This document shows positions 25,786 to 38,161 of a DNA stretch of 64,000 nucleotides, one piece after another. Each line of letters begins with the position of its first letter. Position 1 is the first letter of the stretch. The translations under genes were made by a program, and so were the position numbers. The notes beneath the pieces were generated by a model. It worked only from the letters and a program-made list of their open reading frames with translations, was not told where the DNA came from and made no database searches. The DNA comes from Lucifuga dentata (lineage: Eukaryota > Chordata > Actinopteri > Ophidiiformes > Bythitidae), in NCBI GenBank assembly GCA_014773175.1, contig VXCM01003297.1:1-64000 (forward strand). The letters are read 5' to 3'.

Positions 25786-25965
25786 ATCCCCACCAAGGAG
25801 GTTGTGTTTTTACCTGCAAATGTTGGTTTGTTTGTTAGCACCATATAGCATGATTACTCCAAAAGTTATTAGCTGAGTTTGATGAATCTTGCTGGAAGGG
25901 TGGAACATAGCCCCAGGAAGAACCCATTAAATCCTGGTCCTAATCCAGATTTTATGTTATTTATT
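25786..25965. repeat. Interspersed repeat with CCCACCAAGGAGGTT head
   Basis: CCCCACCAAGGAGGTTGTGTTT, then CCAAAAGTTATTAGCTG, GGAAGGGTGGAACATAGCC and AGGAAGAACCCATTAAAT are characteristic blocks of a widespread vertebrate/fish repeat. Class uncertain; no terminal repeats seen. Confidence 0.5.
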
Positions 25966-28619
25966 TTTTTAATAATTTCTTAATATCATGAGGTAGGGTA
26001 CTTTTGTTGTTGTCTGTGTTCTACAGTTCTGACTTTACTGGAATGACCACCATCTTTCCCTCGCCTCAACCAAGTGATTATCCTCATCCACTTAACCTTA
26101 ATCAGGCTTTAGTTGCTTTATGCTGAGTTTTTAGGAAGACAAAATTAAAATTAAAAATACATTAGTATTTTTACATCAACATTCTGACCTGTTTCTTATG
26201 CTGTTTTCTTTCAGGAATTTTCTACAAATTAGACAAAAAAGGTGGATTGCCGCACTAGAATCGAGAAAAATTACAATTTTTGAAAACTCACTTTTCACCT
26301 GATCTGTTTTTTGATTGAGTCCTTCACACTGAGTCTGTCAACAAACAGCTAAACAAGTCTTAAATCAGGTTATTCTTTTCTAGTTTTAAGGTCAGACAGC
26401 ATTTTATTGTGGCAAACTTTTTGTTTTATATTAGGAAATTCACTGAATATTTACAGAATAAGAGTGTATTTTGGTTGTTTCTAGTTGGGGATAGTTTGGA
26501 GTGTTCTGATGTGTATGACTAATTACATTTCTTTGGGAGATTTCTTCCATCGCTTCAAAACAGATCCCTACTCTTTACACACACACACACACACATACAC
26601 ACACACATGTTTAGCAAGGAACCTGCATGGCCACCACATGGTTGCCTGTTTGGCTCTTTACCACTCATCTCTACTCATGTGTGAAGCATCATTTTACCCA
26701 GAGCTAGACAATATCAGTAGAACATGAATGTCATCTGTTTTGGAGTGATTATAAAAAAGAAATAAACACCGCCCAGAATGTCTCACAGCAAACAAGACTA
26801 AATCCTCTTCTGTTATTGTTTTTTTTTTTTTTTTTTTTGGTTGTTTTGTTTTCATGGAAGAGGACTTTAATTTTGTACTTATAAATGTAGTATCTTGCAG
26901 CTCAGCTTTATGCATAAGCTACTGTCTCCTCCTGCTTTCCTGCTGCTATTGCGCAGCAAAGCCAGAATAAACAGCTGCCCATTTTAAGATTATTCACGGC
27001 AACAGAACCGCACACCCCTCCGCTTTTTGCAGCGCTCATGGAAATTGCAAACTATGTGCATTTCTCCAGCACATCAAATTAAATACTGTACAATGACATG
27101 GACTAAAAGGAGACTTGGAGGCAGAAGAGTTTTGTTTTGCCTTTCTAGTCTCTGTCTGATCCCAGATTTGTCCAAAGGCATTACCTTTGAATTGCCTGAG
27201 CTGTCAAAAGTCTCATGAAAGGATGGTAAGAATGGATACCAGATCAAAGGGCATCTTTCTAATGTGTCTGTAAGTAGTACGAACATCCAGGAGATCTGTT
27301 TCCTCATATCGAGTTTTCACAGGGCTGAGTAATTATATCTGCCAAGTGATATTCAGAAGAGTAATGCTTTTCCCTACTTTTCAGCCCTCCAAAATCTAAT
27401 CTTGCTGGCTTGAATGACAGCATTGCAAAAACTGTGGAAAAAGGAAAAAATGAGAGTGACTGAACTGGAATAGAAGTGTCGTGGAGGGAAGATGGATTCC
27501 TGTGCTCTCAGTGGAAAGCTGTCATAACAGTCCTCAGCAGCTGTTCTGGGAGCAGCTAGGAGACGCTGGAAATATGTCACACACACCTCCACTCCTTACA
27601 TACAGGCCTAGGCAGGAGTCTTAGCTAACTGTGTCACATTTCCATCTCACTGTGGTGAAAGCCACCCAACAGAGAAACAGGAGTACAGAGAAGTCAGGGC
27701 ACGGGAGGAGGATCCTTTAATTTAGTCTCAGAGGAAAGCGTTAAGGCTCAATCGTAGCATGAAGGGAGGACACAGCATGAAGCACGGCAGCCTTATGCGT
27801 GTCCTCTCCTATCATTTATTTCCATCACAGAATCTCTATCAGATTTGCTGTGATGAGGACTGATTGAGTAATGAGTATATGCAGAGATTCTTTTTGCTGG
27901 TAACTGTTGTGCGGCTGAACTGCTGTGTTTTCATCTCACAGCACAGAATAAAAATGTACAGCCTGAGAGTTAACCACAGCAAGTAGTCAGGGGATCCGGC
28001 GAGTAAAAGTCGCGTCATCCCAGATTAGACTCAGCCTCTGGCCCTACAGGAGGCACTTTAAACTTCAGCAATTATGAATGCCCACCAGACTCTTACACTG
28101 TGTTTGTCTCCTCAGCCCCAAACAGCTCCTCACTATCAAGTCTTTTTGCTCCAGTAGCTTGGGATGGCAATGTTGGCACTTTGGTGAAACGGCAAATTAA
28201 AAGCGTCCATTTATTCATGACTTTTTTTTATCTGTCAGTTTCTGAGAGATGTTTTAAATTCAGCATAGAGATGTTAAAGACACACAGCTGAACAGTCTCT
28301 AAATCGAGTCGTCTTTGATGCTTTAGGGAAATTAATTGCAGCGAAAGAGAAATTTAGATATAATTGTTTTAGATACATACAGCAACAGCATAAAGACACA
28401 GTCAGAAATCCACACAATACAACGACCAATAAAAGCCCAAATACAGGATTGAAACTTGCTATCAGTCACAAATTTACTGACTTGTCTTTTAATATATATA
28501 TGTTTGAGTCTTGCTGTCATAATCTTTATCAGTGTGTCTCTGGTCTCTTTTTGTGAGGATAATAGCTATAATTTAACTTTAAATACATTTTAAATGTTAT
28601 TCTTTTATCATTACAAGTG

Positions 28620-29471
28620 CAATTTCTGCTTTTAAATGTTACTTCAGTAAACGTAAAAAGATATTAGTTGTAAAATGTACTCAAATATCTAGAGTAAAAG
28701 TACTCATCAGTCAGTTCATCAGAATGTGAAATTAATGAAAATCTGCACTTGTTAAAAACCTTGTATCTCCAAATTCAGTTATTTCCAGATCAGTTTCAAG
28801 ATCACATGTTCCTTTACGGGCTGATTCATTCCTGTAAAGCTCCAAAACTCTTAGAGTTTCCAAAACTCTTACAGATAAAAGATTTTCACATGACAACGCC
28901 TAAATTAAAAGTTTGGAATCACCCAGAAATTTTCATGTTTTCAGCGCCTTACCTCACTTCAATTGGCTACTTTGCTAAATGGTACACACTGTGTCATCTG
29001 CAACAGTGAAAAGATGACTTCGGAATGCTGGCCAGTGCTGGCTATCTGAAAACGGCAAATAAAATACAAAGGTTAAAATGGACAAAAAAAAAAAAAAAAA
29101 AAAAACACGGACAGCGGACGACTTTTCTTATTATTTGCTAGTTTAAGATATGGATTTTTTTTTTCTTTGCCTTTAAGGTCAGCATTCTTGACTTATACAT
29201 TTTTATAATTCATTAAGCATTTGGCATTAAACATACATTTAATGGCATCTTGGTAAAGAAATGCATCAATTTTTTGTACCTAAAACATGAACATTTATGG
29301 GTGGGTGATTCCAAACTTTTGAACTCTAGTGCATCAAGTAGAGTAAAAAGTACTGTATATTTCCCACTGAAATACAGTATAATGGAGCAGAAGTAGAATG
29401 GAAATACTGAAGTATATGTAGCAGTGTGGTGTACACCTACACTACTTGAGTAAATGTACTTTCCACCTCTG
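28620..29471 (-). mobile_element. Tol2-like hAT relic interrupted by a Tc1-like element
   Basis: The right end reads, on the minus strand, CCAGAGGTGGAAAGTACATT followed by TACTCAAGTAG, matching the start of Tol2-type hAT elements as I remember them. The GTACTC and AGTAAAAGTACT blocks at 28675-28712 and about 29340-29360 belong to the same element. A Tc1-like element separates the halves. The left boundary is uncertain. Confidence 0.6.
28893..29335. mobile_element. Tc1/mariner-like element with transposase remnant, nested
   Basis: Inverted ends AAAAGTTTGGAATCACCCA (28907-28925) and its complement (29302-29320), followed outside by GAACTCTAGTGCA, as in Tc1-like GTTCAAAAGTTTGG ends. Inside, GATGACTTCGGAATGCTGGCC and a frame reading LKTANKIQRLKWTK (about 29046-29087) match the LRLANKNKRLRWAK-type stretch of Tc1-like transposases. 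It is broken by frame loss and a poly-A run, so it is inactive. Confidence 0.75.
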
Positions 29472-29964
29472 GTTGGCATTGACTATAATGAATGTGTGTG
29501 GTGAGCCATTAAAAATACAGTATGGTATGTTGATATGTTTTTGGTTTAATTTGTCCGTTCTTGCATATCTTCACGGATGTATATTTTGTATTATCTGAAA
29601 GAGTTTCCATTTCTCTTGTCCTGTGGAGAGCACGAGCGTGTACGCCGACAATACATCTTCATACAGGCCTGTGCATATAACATACAGTGGCTTTGACAGA
29701 TTGAAACCAAAACCATTTTTCACATCACACCATGCTGGGCAGTGTAGATTTTTGATTAACAGCTGTAATCGAACTTGAGCCCAGTTTCTAAGCCATTTCC
29801 CCTCAGCTGTCCAAACGAACCAAGCTGGGTTTTGAGCTGTCTCACACTTCTAAAGGGGTGAGATGGGAAAGAAGAGGGGAAATGGGAGATAGAGACAATG
29901 AACGGGTGGGGTAGGGGTGCGGGAATATACTTGAAAGAGAGAATGAAAGAGCAAGGAAATGAGG

Positions 29965-30002
<38 letters not shown>

Positions 30003-30030
30003 ATGCGTACGTGCATGTCTGTGTGTGTGT
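29965..30030. repeat. (GT)n microsatellite, compound
   Basis: Perfect GT run to about 30001, then GCATGCGTACGTGCATG and a shorter GT run. Confidence 0.95.
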
Positions 30031-30769
30031 GTGCTGGCTGGGAAAGTGCTGTTGGTGCTCAGGAATCCACTGCCAGTAGACCCAAAAAATGCGGGAGCAC
30101 ATAGAACACATTGCCTTTGGCTGAGTTTGCTCATTTAAAAGAATCTTGCAGGGGTTTTTAAACAGTATTGACTTGGTGTGAGAAGCCTAAAGGAAATCCA
30201 CTGAAGGTCCGAGTTAGCCCACACAGCTGCTGTGTAAAAGTGGGGAAAAATCCATAAAGGAGAAGATGTTTCTTTCCTGCGGCTTCTCTCTTGTCAGCAT
30301 AAAATATAACACGACAGTAAACTGATATAACCATCACTTGTTTATGATGTTGAGGCTGGGGAGATGGGAGTGATGGGCTTTTTAATAATTCTCATTCCAC
30401 ACACGTACTCCTTGCCTTTTAATTTTCCACGTTATACTGCCATAAATCTGCCACTATCATACTACTGCTAACGAGGAGAGAAATGATTTGGATGAACTTG
30501 GTGTCATGCTAGTTATTATCACTTTTCTGATCTAATCCATTACTGTATCTGTTTGCCAAGCAACCCTGTAATGAAAATATCCCAAAAAAGAATATAACTC
30601 AATTTCAAAAAATCCATACGTTCATATATTTGTCCCTGACATTTCAAACAGTAACTGCATCATAATCTTCTGAAGCTTACACTATCCAGCTGATGTCTTA
30701 GGTGCTTTCATAGTTTTACTCATACATTTTATGTGTTTAATACTTTTACTCATAGGTTTTATCAGACTA

Positions 30770-31450
30770 GGGTTACTTTCTCCCCTTGGTATGGTTTGTT
30801 TGGGCAGGTCTGAAACAGCAATTGCAAAATGAACATTTGTTTGTGGTGGCAACGCAACTCAAACTACTTCTGAACCACCTACAAGGGATCTATTGATCTA
30901 CTGATCGATCTAGGGGTAGGGGTCTAGAGAGGGTTGGGACATAAAGTATACATCTTTGATTACACAAAGCAAATCAAACAGATGCAATGAAACCGTAGCA
31001 TATCAAGCTGACCTAACATGTTTCCAGATTAGCATTTGGATATTAGCATGTTGTTGTAGATGCTCAATGTGTTCTCCATTCTCCTGTTCAGCTGTCTGAT
31101 GGCAGCATATACATAATTGGAAGCAATATCTGGTTTTCTAGACATTGTGCTGAAGTCAAATTCAGCATTTGGTGCAATACTTTTGCTTGGTATATGGTTC
31201 AAATGATGACTACAGCAAGAAAAGTATCCAAATATTATTACTTAGTTATCTTGGCACAGTAAACCTCTTCCTGTTTTGATTATGTCACTCCCACCCCAGA
31301 CATTTCTGACCAGTGAGCAGAGTGAGCGTTCTCTCATGGCTGTTGTTGATATATTTTGGTCCACTTTGTGAAACAAAAAGCGAATGAAGGGATAAATGCA
31401 ATATTGTAACAATTTAGTCCCTGTCTTGCACCATAGCACAACAGTCTAGA
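30770..31450 (+). repeat. Diverged interspersed repeat, copy 1
   Basis: Shares an ordered set of blocks with 47225-47945: AAGTCAAATTCAGCATTTGG, TTGGTATATGGTTCAAATGA, CCCAGACATTTCTGACCA, CTCATGGCTGTTGTTGATAT and GGATAAATGCAA. Both are in the same orientation and about 680 bp long. Class unknown. Confidence 0.65.
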
Positions 31451-32068
31451 TGTCTGAAATGCCCTTATTGATGCTCAGATGAAAGCTCTTCCATGCACAA
31501 CAGTAATTTTGATCTAGGGAATGTTTGTCTTCACTGAGCTAAACCAGTACCAATTACTTTTTGACTATAAAGTCACCCTAACGAGGCAGTAACTATTTCC
31601 TCTTTATCATTTCATCTTTAAACATAAATAATTATATTTAAGAATTTACAGCTTTACAGATTTGAAGTGAAGGCTCTTCTTTCTGGTTTATGCCGTTTCA
31701 AGACCGTTTGGTGGACTACAAATTGGTGACATACCCTAACCACTGTACTAAGACTCAGGATACTAGAAAAAAAAAAAAAAAAANAAAAAAAAAAAAAAAA
31801 AGATATTCAGTGGAATGAATATATTAAATTTACTGGTATTTCCCCTTTAAGAGAGATCTGGTAATTTGAAAGTGGGTCAAAGTATTTCTGTTTGTTAACA
31901 GATGGTGTTCACTCTCCAGTGGCAATAAACAAACATTTGAAATGAACAGGCCAGCTTTATAATTGTATGATTAAATCTGTTAGTTATGATAACTTACTGT
32001 AAGACATTCAAAGATGAAACCAGCCAGATTGTTTTTATGATTTTCAGCCAGATATGTTCATGTGTGTT

Positions 32069-32069
<1 letters not shown>

Positions 32070-32114
<45 letters not shown>
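32070..32114. repeat. (CT)n microsatellite
   Basis: CT run with one TT interruption. Confidence 0.95.
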
Positions 32115-34435
32115 AACCATTTACTCCTATTCAGAATTTTGGCCGGCTGTTGCATTTCCCAGCATAAATTTGACAGGAAACCATCTTCGAGAAGCTGTCA
32201 GTCCATCACAGGGCTGACACAGACATATATTCATAACTACGCCAATTTAGATTCTGCAGTTTACCTGACACGAGAGGACCTTCGGTGGAGACATGCAAAC
32301 TGTATTGGTCAGGAAACATACCCACAATCCTCTAGCTGAGAAACAGTAAACAAAGAATTACACTCCAAAATGGACACGGACTGCAGCATATGCGAACACG
32401 GACAGATGCGTACACAGTTCTGTACATGCTATATTTGGTGTCAGTAAATCAAATTGCAACCCACTATATTCACAACAAGTAGATCTACTTTATTTGCTGT
32501 ACTTAGCTGATCAAGAGAAAAAGCTGAGAACATTGAAAAATAGTTTCTGGGACATATTGCCACACTTTTTCATTTTTCTTCCTGGTTTTTTTTTTTTTTT
32601 TTTTTTTTTTTACTTCAGAAATCTGTCTGGCAGATACTTCTGCCTGGACACATTTCCATCTTTTCCCTCTTTCTGGGTGATTTCTCTGCAAGAGTCTGAA
32701 CATATTGGCTGTCTTATAAAGACAAGTTGAAAAGGTGCAGCAACGGCTCTCCTCACACAACCTCTGCTCAGTGTCCACTAAGATTTTTCTAGTGCATGTA
32801 AAGTCAGCAAACATACTGTATGTGCAAACAGGTTGGTGATGTGATCAGTTGACAAAAGTTATGCACATGCAAACCTCGCTGATCTATGGACGTGAAAAAT
32901 CTGGCCTTGACTGAGACATCCTGTAGCTCAAAGGGACTCTAGGGGGCGTTGTTTCTGATGTGTCATTCCTGCATCTTTATTTTATGAGCTCTGTGCTGCC
33001 CTAAACTTTTACCCTTCATCCATCTTTGAATCATGAAAATCCTGCTGTTACCATGCCTGCTATTTTACCAAAACACAGCTTTAGTGAGCTTAAAGCTAAA
33101 GCTACCTTGCTTCGCCAGCGATATTGACTCTATGCAGAGTATAATACCCATGTAGTGTCAAAAATCTTGAGGTACAACTATTATACTTTTCAGTTAGGAA
33201 GCGGGTTTCACAAAATATGTACACCTATCATCCAGAACTTGATTTGTTATCTGCATCATGTCTACTGCTCAATTTTGCTAAGATGCTGATGGATTTTATT
33301 CTGAAATGCCACTTCTAGCTTGTGTGGCAGCATAAAGCTCACTAAAGCTCAGATTTTGGGAAAACTAAGGGCTTCTTTGGATGGCTAATAGTGGCATTTG
33401 CATGATACAAAGACCAAGAAAGAGGGGTGAAAGTTTGGCCCACCAGGTAGCAGAAATCTGGAAAGGGGAAGGAAATTTTCTTGATAAAAATGCCGCCGTT
33501 GGGATTCTGAAAAGGCACATCAGAAATAGCACCATCTAGAATCCATTCTGGACATGCAGAGTGCTGTGTCAAATATTAAGGATTATTATTACTATTAAAA
33601 AGAAAACTGATGAAGGAAATATTGAATACTATGGTTGACTCAACACAACAAACTAAAGCTGTGGTAAATCAAATAAATTATATTGATTTTTTGACATACT
33701 TTTCCCTGCATTCATCCATGTGCAAAAAAGACCCGAGAACAAAGACATCAAAGAGATAACAATAAGAATGTGATTCAATATGGAGAGAGGTGTGTTTTTT
33801 CAGTGACAGGGCAGTTTATTGTCATGGCAAACCATCCTAAACTGCTTCTCCCACTGTGATTTTAAAATGCCTTTATTTCATCTAGACAATGTAGGAGAAA
33901 CAAAATAAGTGTTTTGCCATCTGCAATAAGAGAAAGTTGCTCTTTTTAATGACATGGGTATAGCCGAGTGGGGAGTGCACCTTGCTGTTCATCTTCTGCA
34001 TGCAAGTGCAAGCTGTCTGGCTGATGGCCATTATGGTTCCCACTACTGCCTGTATGTCCGCTCCGCCGGGATCACTGAAGTGTTAGAACTAACAAGCTTT
34101 GGATGCAGATAGTGGATGCACAAATGGGATTTTGTCCTGAAAGCTTTAGAGTTTGCTCCCTGTTCTTCAGTACAAGGTGGGATTCTTAGAGATCATCTGA
34201 CTTGCACCACCAGAATGAGATGATTCAATCTGATAATCTTGCTAATGATCTACACTGGGGAGAAGAGCGCATAAAATTGAATGAGCTACCCTGACATAAA
34301 GTTTCAGTTTCATTCTCTCATCCCTTTTTTTTCTCTTATTCTCTTTCACTGTGATTTATGCAGACTCAGAGATGTTCTCCACCGTGGAAGATATGCAATA
34401 TTCCTTGTCATAGTTTAAAGCATCCCAAGATGCGG

Positions 34436-34436
<1 letters not shown>

Positions 34437-34469
<33 letters not shown>
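34437..34469. repeat. (AC)n microsatellite
   Basis: Perfect dinucleotide run. Confidence 0.95.
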
Positions 34470-34473
<4 letters not shown>

Positions 34474-35003
34474 CTCCTTCACACCAACGCAGAGATTCCC
34501 CATGGACATTTCAACACAAAAACACAGGCACTCATTACTCTCTTTTTTTTTCTCTCTCTTTTCACATACACATGTGCTCACACTGACACTCAGTGCTCTC
34601 TTGGCCCAAGATTAGCAGAGATTAAAAGTTGTGTCAATGATGGAAAAGGTTCCTCCTCTCTCCCCGGCTTGTCAGAATGTGTTTGGAAGCAACCCACTTC
34701 ATTTTAGTAGCATAATGGGTAAACAGTGTGATCAGTCCAACTACCCCCTCATTGCAGAGGCGTTCTGGCGGGAATGGCCTGCAGAGAGAGTGAGCTGTCT
34801 GGCGTGTGGCAGAGTTGCAACGTAGCACCTGCTGCCCGGAGCCGTCACTTGTATGATTCTCAATTTGTTTGTACAGGCATGCCAAAACGGTGACCAAGAA
34901 GTGAGCCCTCTGAGGAGCATGCCACTGGCTAGCCTTCTGATTGCTGTTTCAGTGCAAGTCTGCAACAAGCTGATGCTTAGTCCTAATGTTAACATTTTCA
35001 CCT

Positions 35004-35036
<33 letters not shown>

Positions 35037-35100
35037 AGCTTTATTGTCCATGTACAAGTCTATACTGTATTATTTGTGCTTTTTGCTACTAATTTCAACT
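35004..35100 (-). mobile_element. LINE 3' tail with (ATTG)n end
   Basis: A (CAAT)n run at 35004-35034 is followed by TAGCTTTATTGTCCATGTAC; on the minus strand this is GTACATGGACAATAAAGCTA running into (ATTG)n, the usual 3' end of fish Rex/L2-type LINEs. Only the terminal part is recognisable. Confidence 0.65.
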
Positions 35101-36329
35101 TTCAATGAACCTGGAAGATTTTAGTCCTCTATTGTAAGTACAGTGAGAAGCTGTAGTCCTCATACATGCTCATGATAGGGTTTTCCTTATTTTCAGTTTA
35201 GTTTTTGTGTTCACTGTCGAGTTGGGGTGAGAAGTAGACAGGAGATATGGCAGCAAAGTTTGTCTTATAACTAACAGCCAGGATTTGCTGACATGTTTGT
35301 GCAAATCTGCAAGTATGGATTGTCTAAATCTGCAAGGGTCTAACCTTGACAGAACAGAATAACTACTATCACTTTATCTCAGAACACATGTAACACCTGC
35401 CTTCGCATTACAAGGACATAATTGCTTCCATGTTCTTGTGATGCAAAGATGTGATTACCATCCTGCAGGAACATGGATCATTCTCTTTATAGTTTTCCCT
35501 TGAGCTCTCCGGCAGCTCATGCAAATGCAGCTCATGTGCCTTTAGCTCTTTATCACCAGAAATCATAATAACTTTTCTGAGTCAAAATGATGCTTTTTTA
35601 AAAGACTGACAGAACATTTTTGCCTGAACTGACAAGCAGGAAACAAGAATTACCTCTCAGGATTCATTTAGCTCCTCTAATTGAAAATAATGACTTTGAA
35701 ATAGAGTATTGATTTCAGAAAGATGTGTTTTAGGCAGTAAAAATGTATGCTCTAGACAAATAATGTGAAATAAGAAATGCTAAGATTAAAACTTGTTGTG
35801 CCACACAGGCAACAAGCCTCCATCAAGTCGTGAAGCTGACAGCAAGTATGTCATAGTCTGACTTCAAAGAATTGTTTGTTTCCTGGGCTGGTTTGCTGAA
35901 GGCCTGAGGCGCACTGTGTGTTGTATTAGTGTCCTAATTAAGAAGTATTGGTGAAACAAAAACACAGGTAAAAAATTATGCACTTTGACAATTGTTTGCA
36001 TAAAAATGACTTCAGGTCTAAAGATTAATCAGCAGTCTTTTGCTAAATTATCCAAAACTCACACGTCTGACAAGCACATAAATCCGGTGATTGAAACGAC
36101 AAAACAATTTTTCCTGCGTCAAAGGCAAAATGTTGCCACAGCACACACTGTTCCGTAAACGCACAAATTAAATTGCTGTCAGCAGGTCCTGGTCAGTCAT
36201 GCGCTGCTTTGGATAACTTTCAGGGGTTCACGCAAAACACACTCGCCCATTAAAATATAATTGCATCATTTCTGAATGATGGAGGAAAATTTCAGCATTT
36301 AAATGCGCCTTTTCCTAACCTGCTCTTGA

Positions 36330-36566
36330 ACAATGAGCTCCGCTCCTGCAGTCAGTCTCCGTTGGCGCGTCTGCCTGTGACGCGCAGCGCCTCCACAACT
36401 GCTCCTCACTTTGACAGATTCCTGGACGCGAGCAGGTCCGTTGACAGGATTTTGGGTCATAACTGTGATATCTTCATATTTTACAGGCTGAATGGCCCTG
36501 CAACAATAAAGTAGCTGTGTTTTTGTTTAGTTTTTTTTTTCTTCTCCCCCCATAGCCTCAGGTTGA
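36330..36566 (+). promoter_or_regulatory. Probable promoter/5' UTR of the SorCS gene with a UTR-intron acceptor
   Basis: A local CpG-rich patch at 36330-36440 (several GCGC, GACGCG and CCGTTG steps) stands out from AT-rich surroundings and lies just upstream of the start codon, as expected for a promoter or 5' UTR. At 36530-36555 a T/C tract ends in ccatag, an excellent 3' splice site, 11 bp before the ATG. I infer that the 5' UTR is interrupted by an intron ending at 36555; the upstream exon and transcription start cannot be placed. Confidence 0.55.
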
Positions 36567-37277
36567 ATGGAGACAATGGTGAGACAGTGGTCATTTTGCT
36601 GTTTTTCTTTCCTGGCTTTGGTATTCCTGTGTCCATTTCAGCAAAAGTTTGTGGCACAAGCGGAGATAAGTTCTGTAACAAAGGACAGATTTGATCGCCT
36701 GGAGGAAACGCTGCTGGAGCCGAGCGCCAACCGAAAGTCAACGGGGGTTAAAGTGTCACTCAAAGTCGACAATACCACAGAATTTACCAGTTTTAAAACG
36801 GAATCTGGTGTTGGTGACTGGCATCCGAACACAAGCAAACAAATGGGAAATGTTACGCAAAGTGGACTTTGGACAGAAGCACCGATCGGCACCAAAACGG
36901 CACCAAACTACCACAACCACCATGTAGTGTCTGGTGAAAAGTACAACAACAATTTTGAAGGAAACCAAAAGCGACTTTCAGAGAATATGGTGTTAAAAAA
37001 CACATTTCCTGACAAGAGGATGAAACGCAGCGTGGGTGTAACATACCGCGAAATATTGGATAGGAGTTCAGCCGGAGAAGCGCAGTCCACAGAGAGATTT
37101 GTGGAAACTATCCAAGGTGTTTCTGCTTCCAGACCAGAGTACCGGCGCACTGGGGAAGATGCCCGAGGGTCTAACCCGAGGCAAAGTGAGCCGCACCTGA
37201 ACACTTCTACTTTTGCTCTATCGGGGGATTCAGCGCACAACCAGGCGATGGTGCACTGGTCCGGACACAACAGCAGC
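36567..37277 (+). CDS. sorcs3: SorCS exon 1: signal peptide, pro-region, VPS10 entry
   Basis: Encodes residues 1-237 and ends in phase 0 before donor gtgagt. A TGA lies directly upstream in frame (36564-36566), so translation cannot begin earlier in this exon. A second ATG at 36576 has the better start context (A at -3, G at +4) than the first (T at -3). A hydrophobic core at about residues 8-23 and a likely cut after AQA (30-32) mark a signal peptide. Furin-type RMKR lies at 151-154. N-glycosylation sequons sit at N69, N88, N95, N212 and N235. Most of the pro-region is low in conservation and I recognise nothing in it; residues 214-237 are the strongly conserved SorCS entry motif. Confidence 0.95.
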
Positions 37278-38095
37278 GTGAGTTTCACTTTGATAAACAC
37301 ACACAAATGTTCAACCAATCGCAAAAGTGGTACACAAAGTGATTAAAATGTCTACATTAAGTGATTAAAATGTCGGTTATTTCTATCTGTAAAGTGCACT
37401 TTCTGAATAGATTTTAATGATTTTTCATCTGTCACATCATTACGCACAGTCTCCCTGCGCGCACGAAGGAATTCTGATCCCTTAAACGAACTGATTTCAG
37501 TCTGTCACTGACTAGATTTTGTACAGTGCTTTTATTTTCCTCACATGGATTATTTTAATTTTCGTTACTGCTCAATAACAGTCTAATGGAGGCGCACTGC
37601 GCGCGGTGTTTGCCTGATGGATATGACTGTGCACTGTTACCTTCCCTCGTTTAAAAAGCAGAGCAGAATCATTTTATTTCAATTAATTATGTCTCAAACT
37701 TTAACCTTTAATTAACATGTAATCCTGCATCTCAGTTGATGTGACGCAGAGGAGAATAATTTTGGATATACGATTGGTAGCAAACACATTAATTATTTAT
37801 GAAATAATCAAGTAATGTCTCTCAGGAAAACGCATGAGGTGGTGTCCAATCTGACCCTTAATGTGATGCTGATGAGACACAGTCTGACCTTTTTGCAAAT
37901 GAACTGCACTTTTGTTTTTTACATTTTTACTCACAGTTATTTGATAAGAGTCTAACTGGCTGGATGAAGGCAGAAACGCAATATGTTTGTTCATGTTTCA
38001 AATGGTGCCAAGCTTTGAATTTCAAAAAGGGTTGTTGGGAATGCGCACAACTTACATGGATGACTAGCTATTGCGCCAACCACCTAGTCCCCCCC

Positions 38096-38161
<66 letters not shown>

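Larger units (their letters stand above)
120..36300. other. Upstream intergenic region without a supported gene
   Basis: All longer open stretches here are microsatellite translations or isolated 60-100 codon frames without homology, splice context or codon bias, except the weak exon candidate at 17007-17189. Content is AT-rich unique sequence broken by MITEs, LINE/SINE fragments and simple repeats listed separately. Patches with dense homeodomain-like TAATT/ATTA sites (about 9900-10206, 14150-14225, 16610-16800) look like possible conserved non-coding elements, but conservation cannot be judged from one sequence. Confidence 0.7.

Noticed and set aside
29756..30134. Several overlapping frames of 68-94 codons with His-Thr or Val-Cys runs
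   Set aside because: They translate a (GT)n/(CA)n microsatellite and have no conserved content.
33955..34020. tRNA-like stretch GGTATAGCCGAGTGGGGAGT
   Set aside because: It looks like a tRNA 5' end with an A-box, but no B-box with the right spacing and no closing acceptor stem follow. At most it is a SINE remnant.
34981..35040. Regular (ATCA)n array that could be mistaken for a CRISPR or satellite
   Set aside because: It is a tetranucleotide tail of a LINE 3' end; no spacers are present.
36326..36514. 62-codon open frame upstream of the SorCS start
   Set aside because: It lies in the CpG-rich 5' region and ends before the main start. It could be an upstream ORF if transcribed, but the sequence shows no protein similarity, so I do not call a gene.
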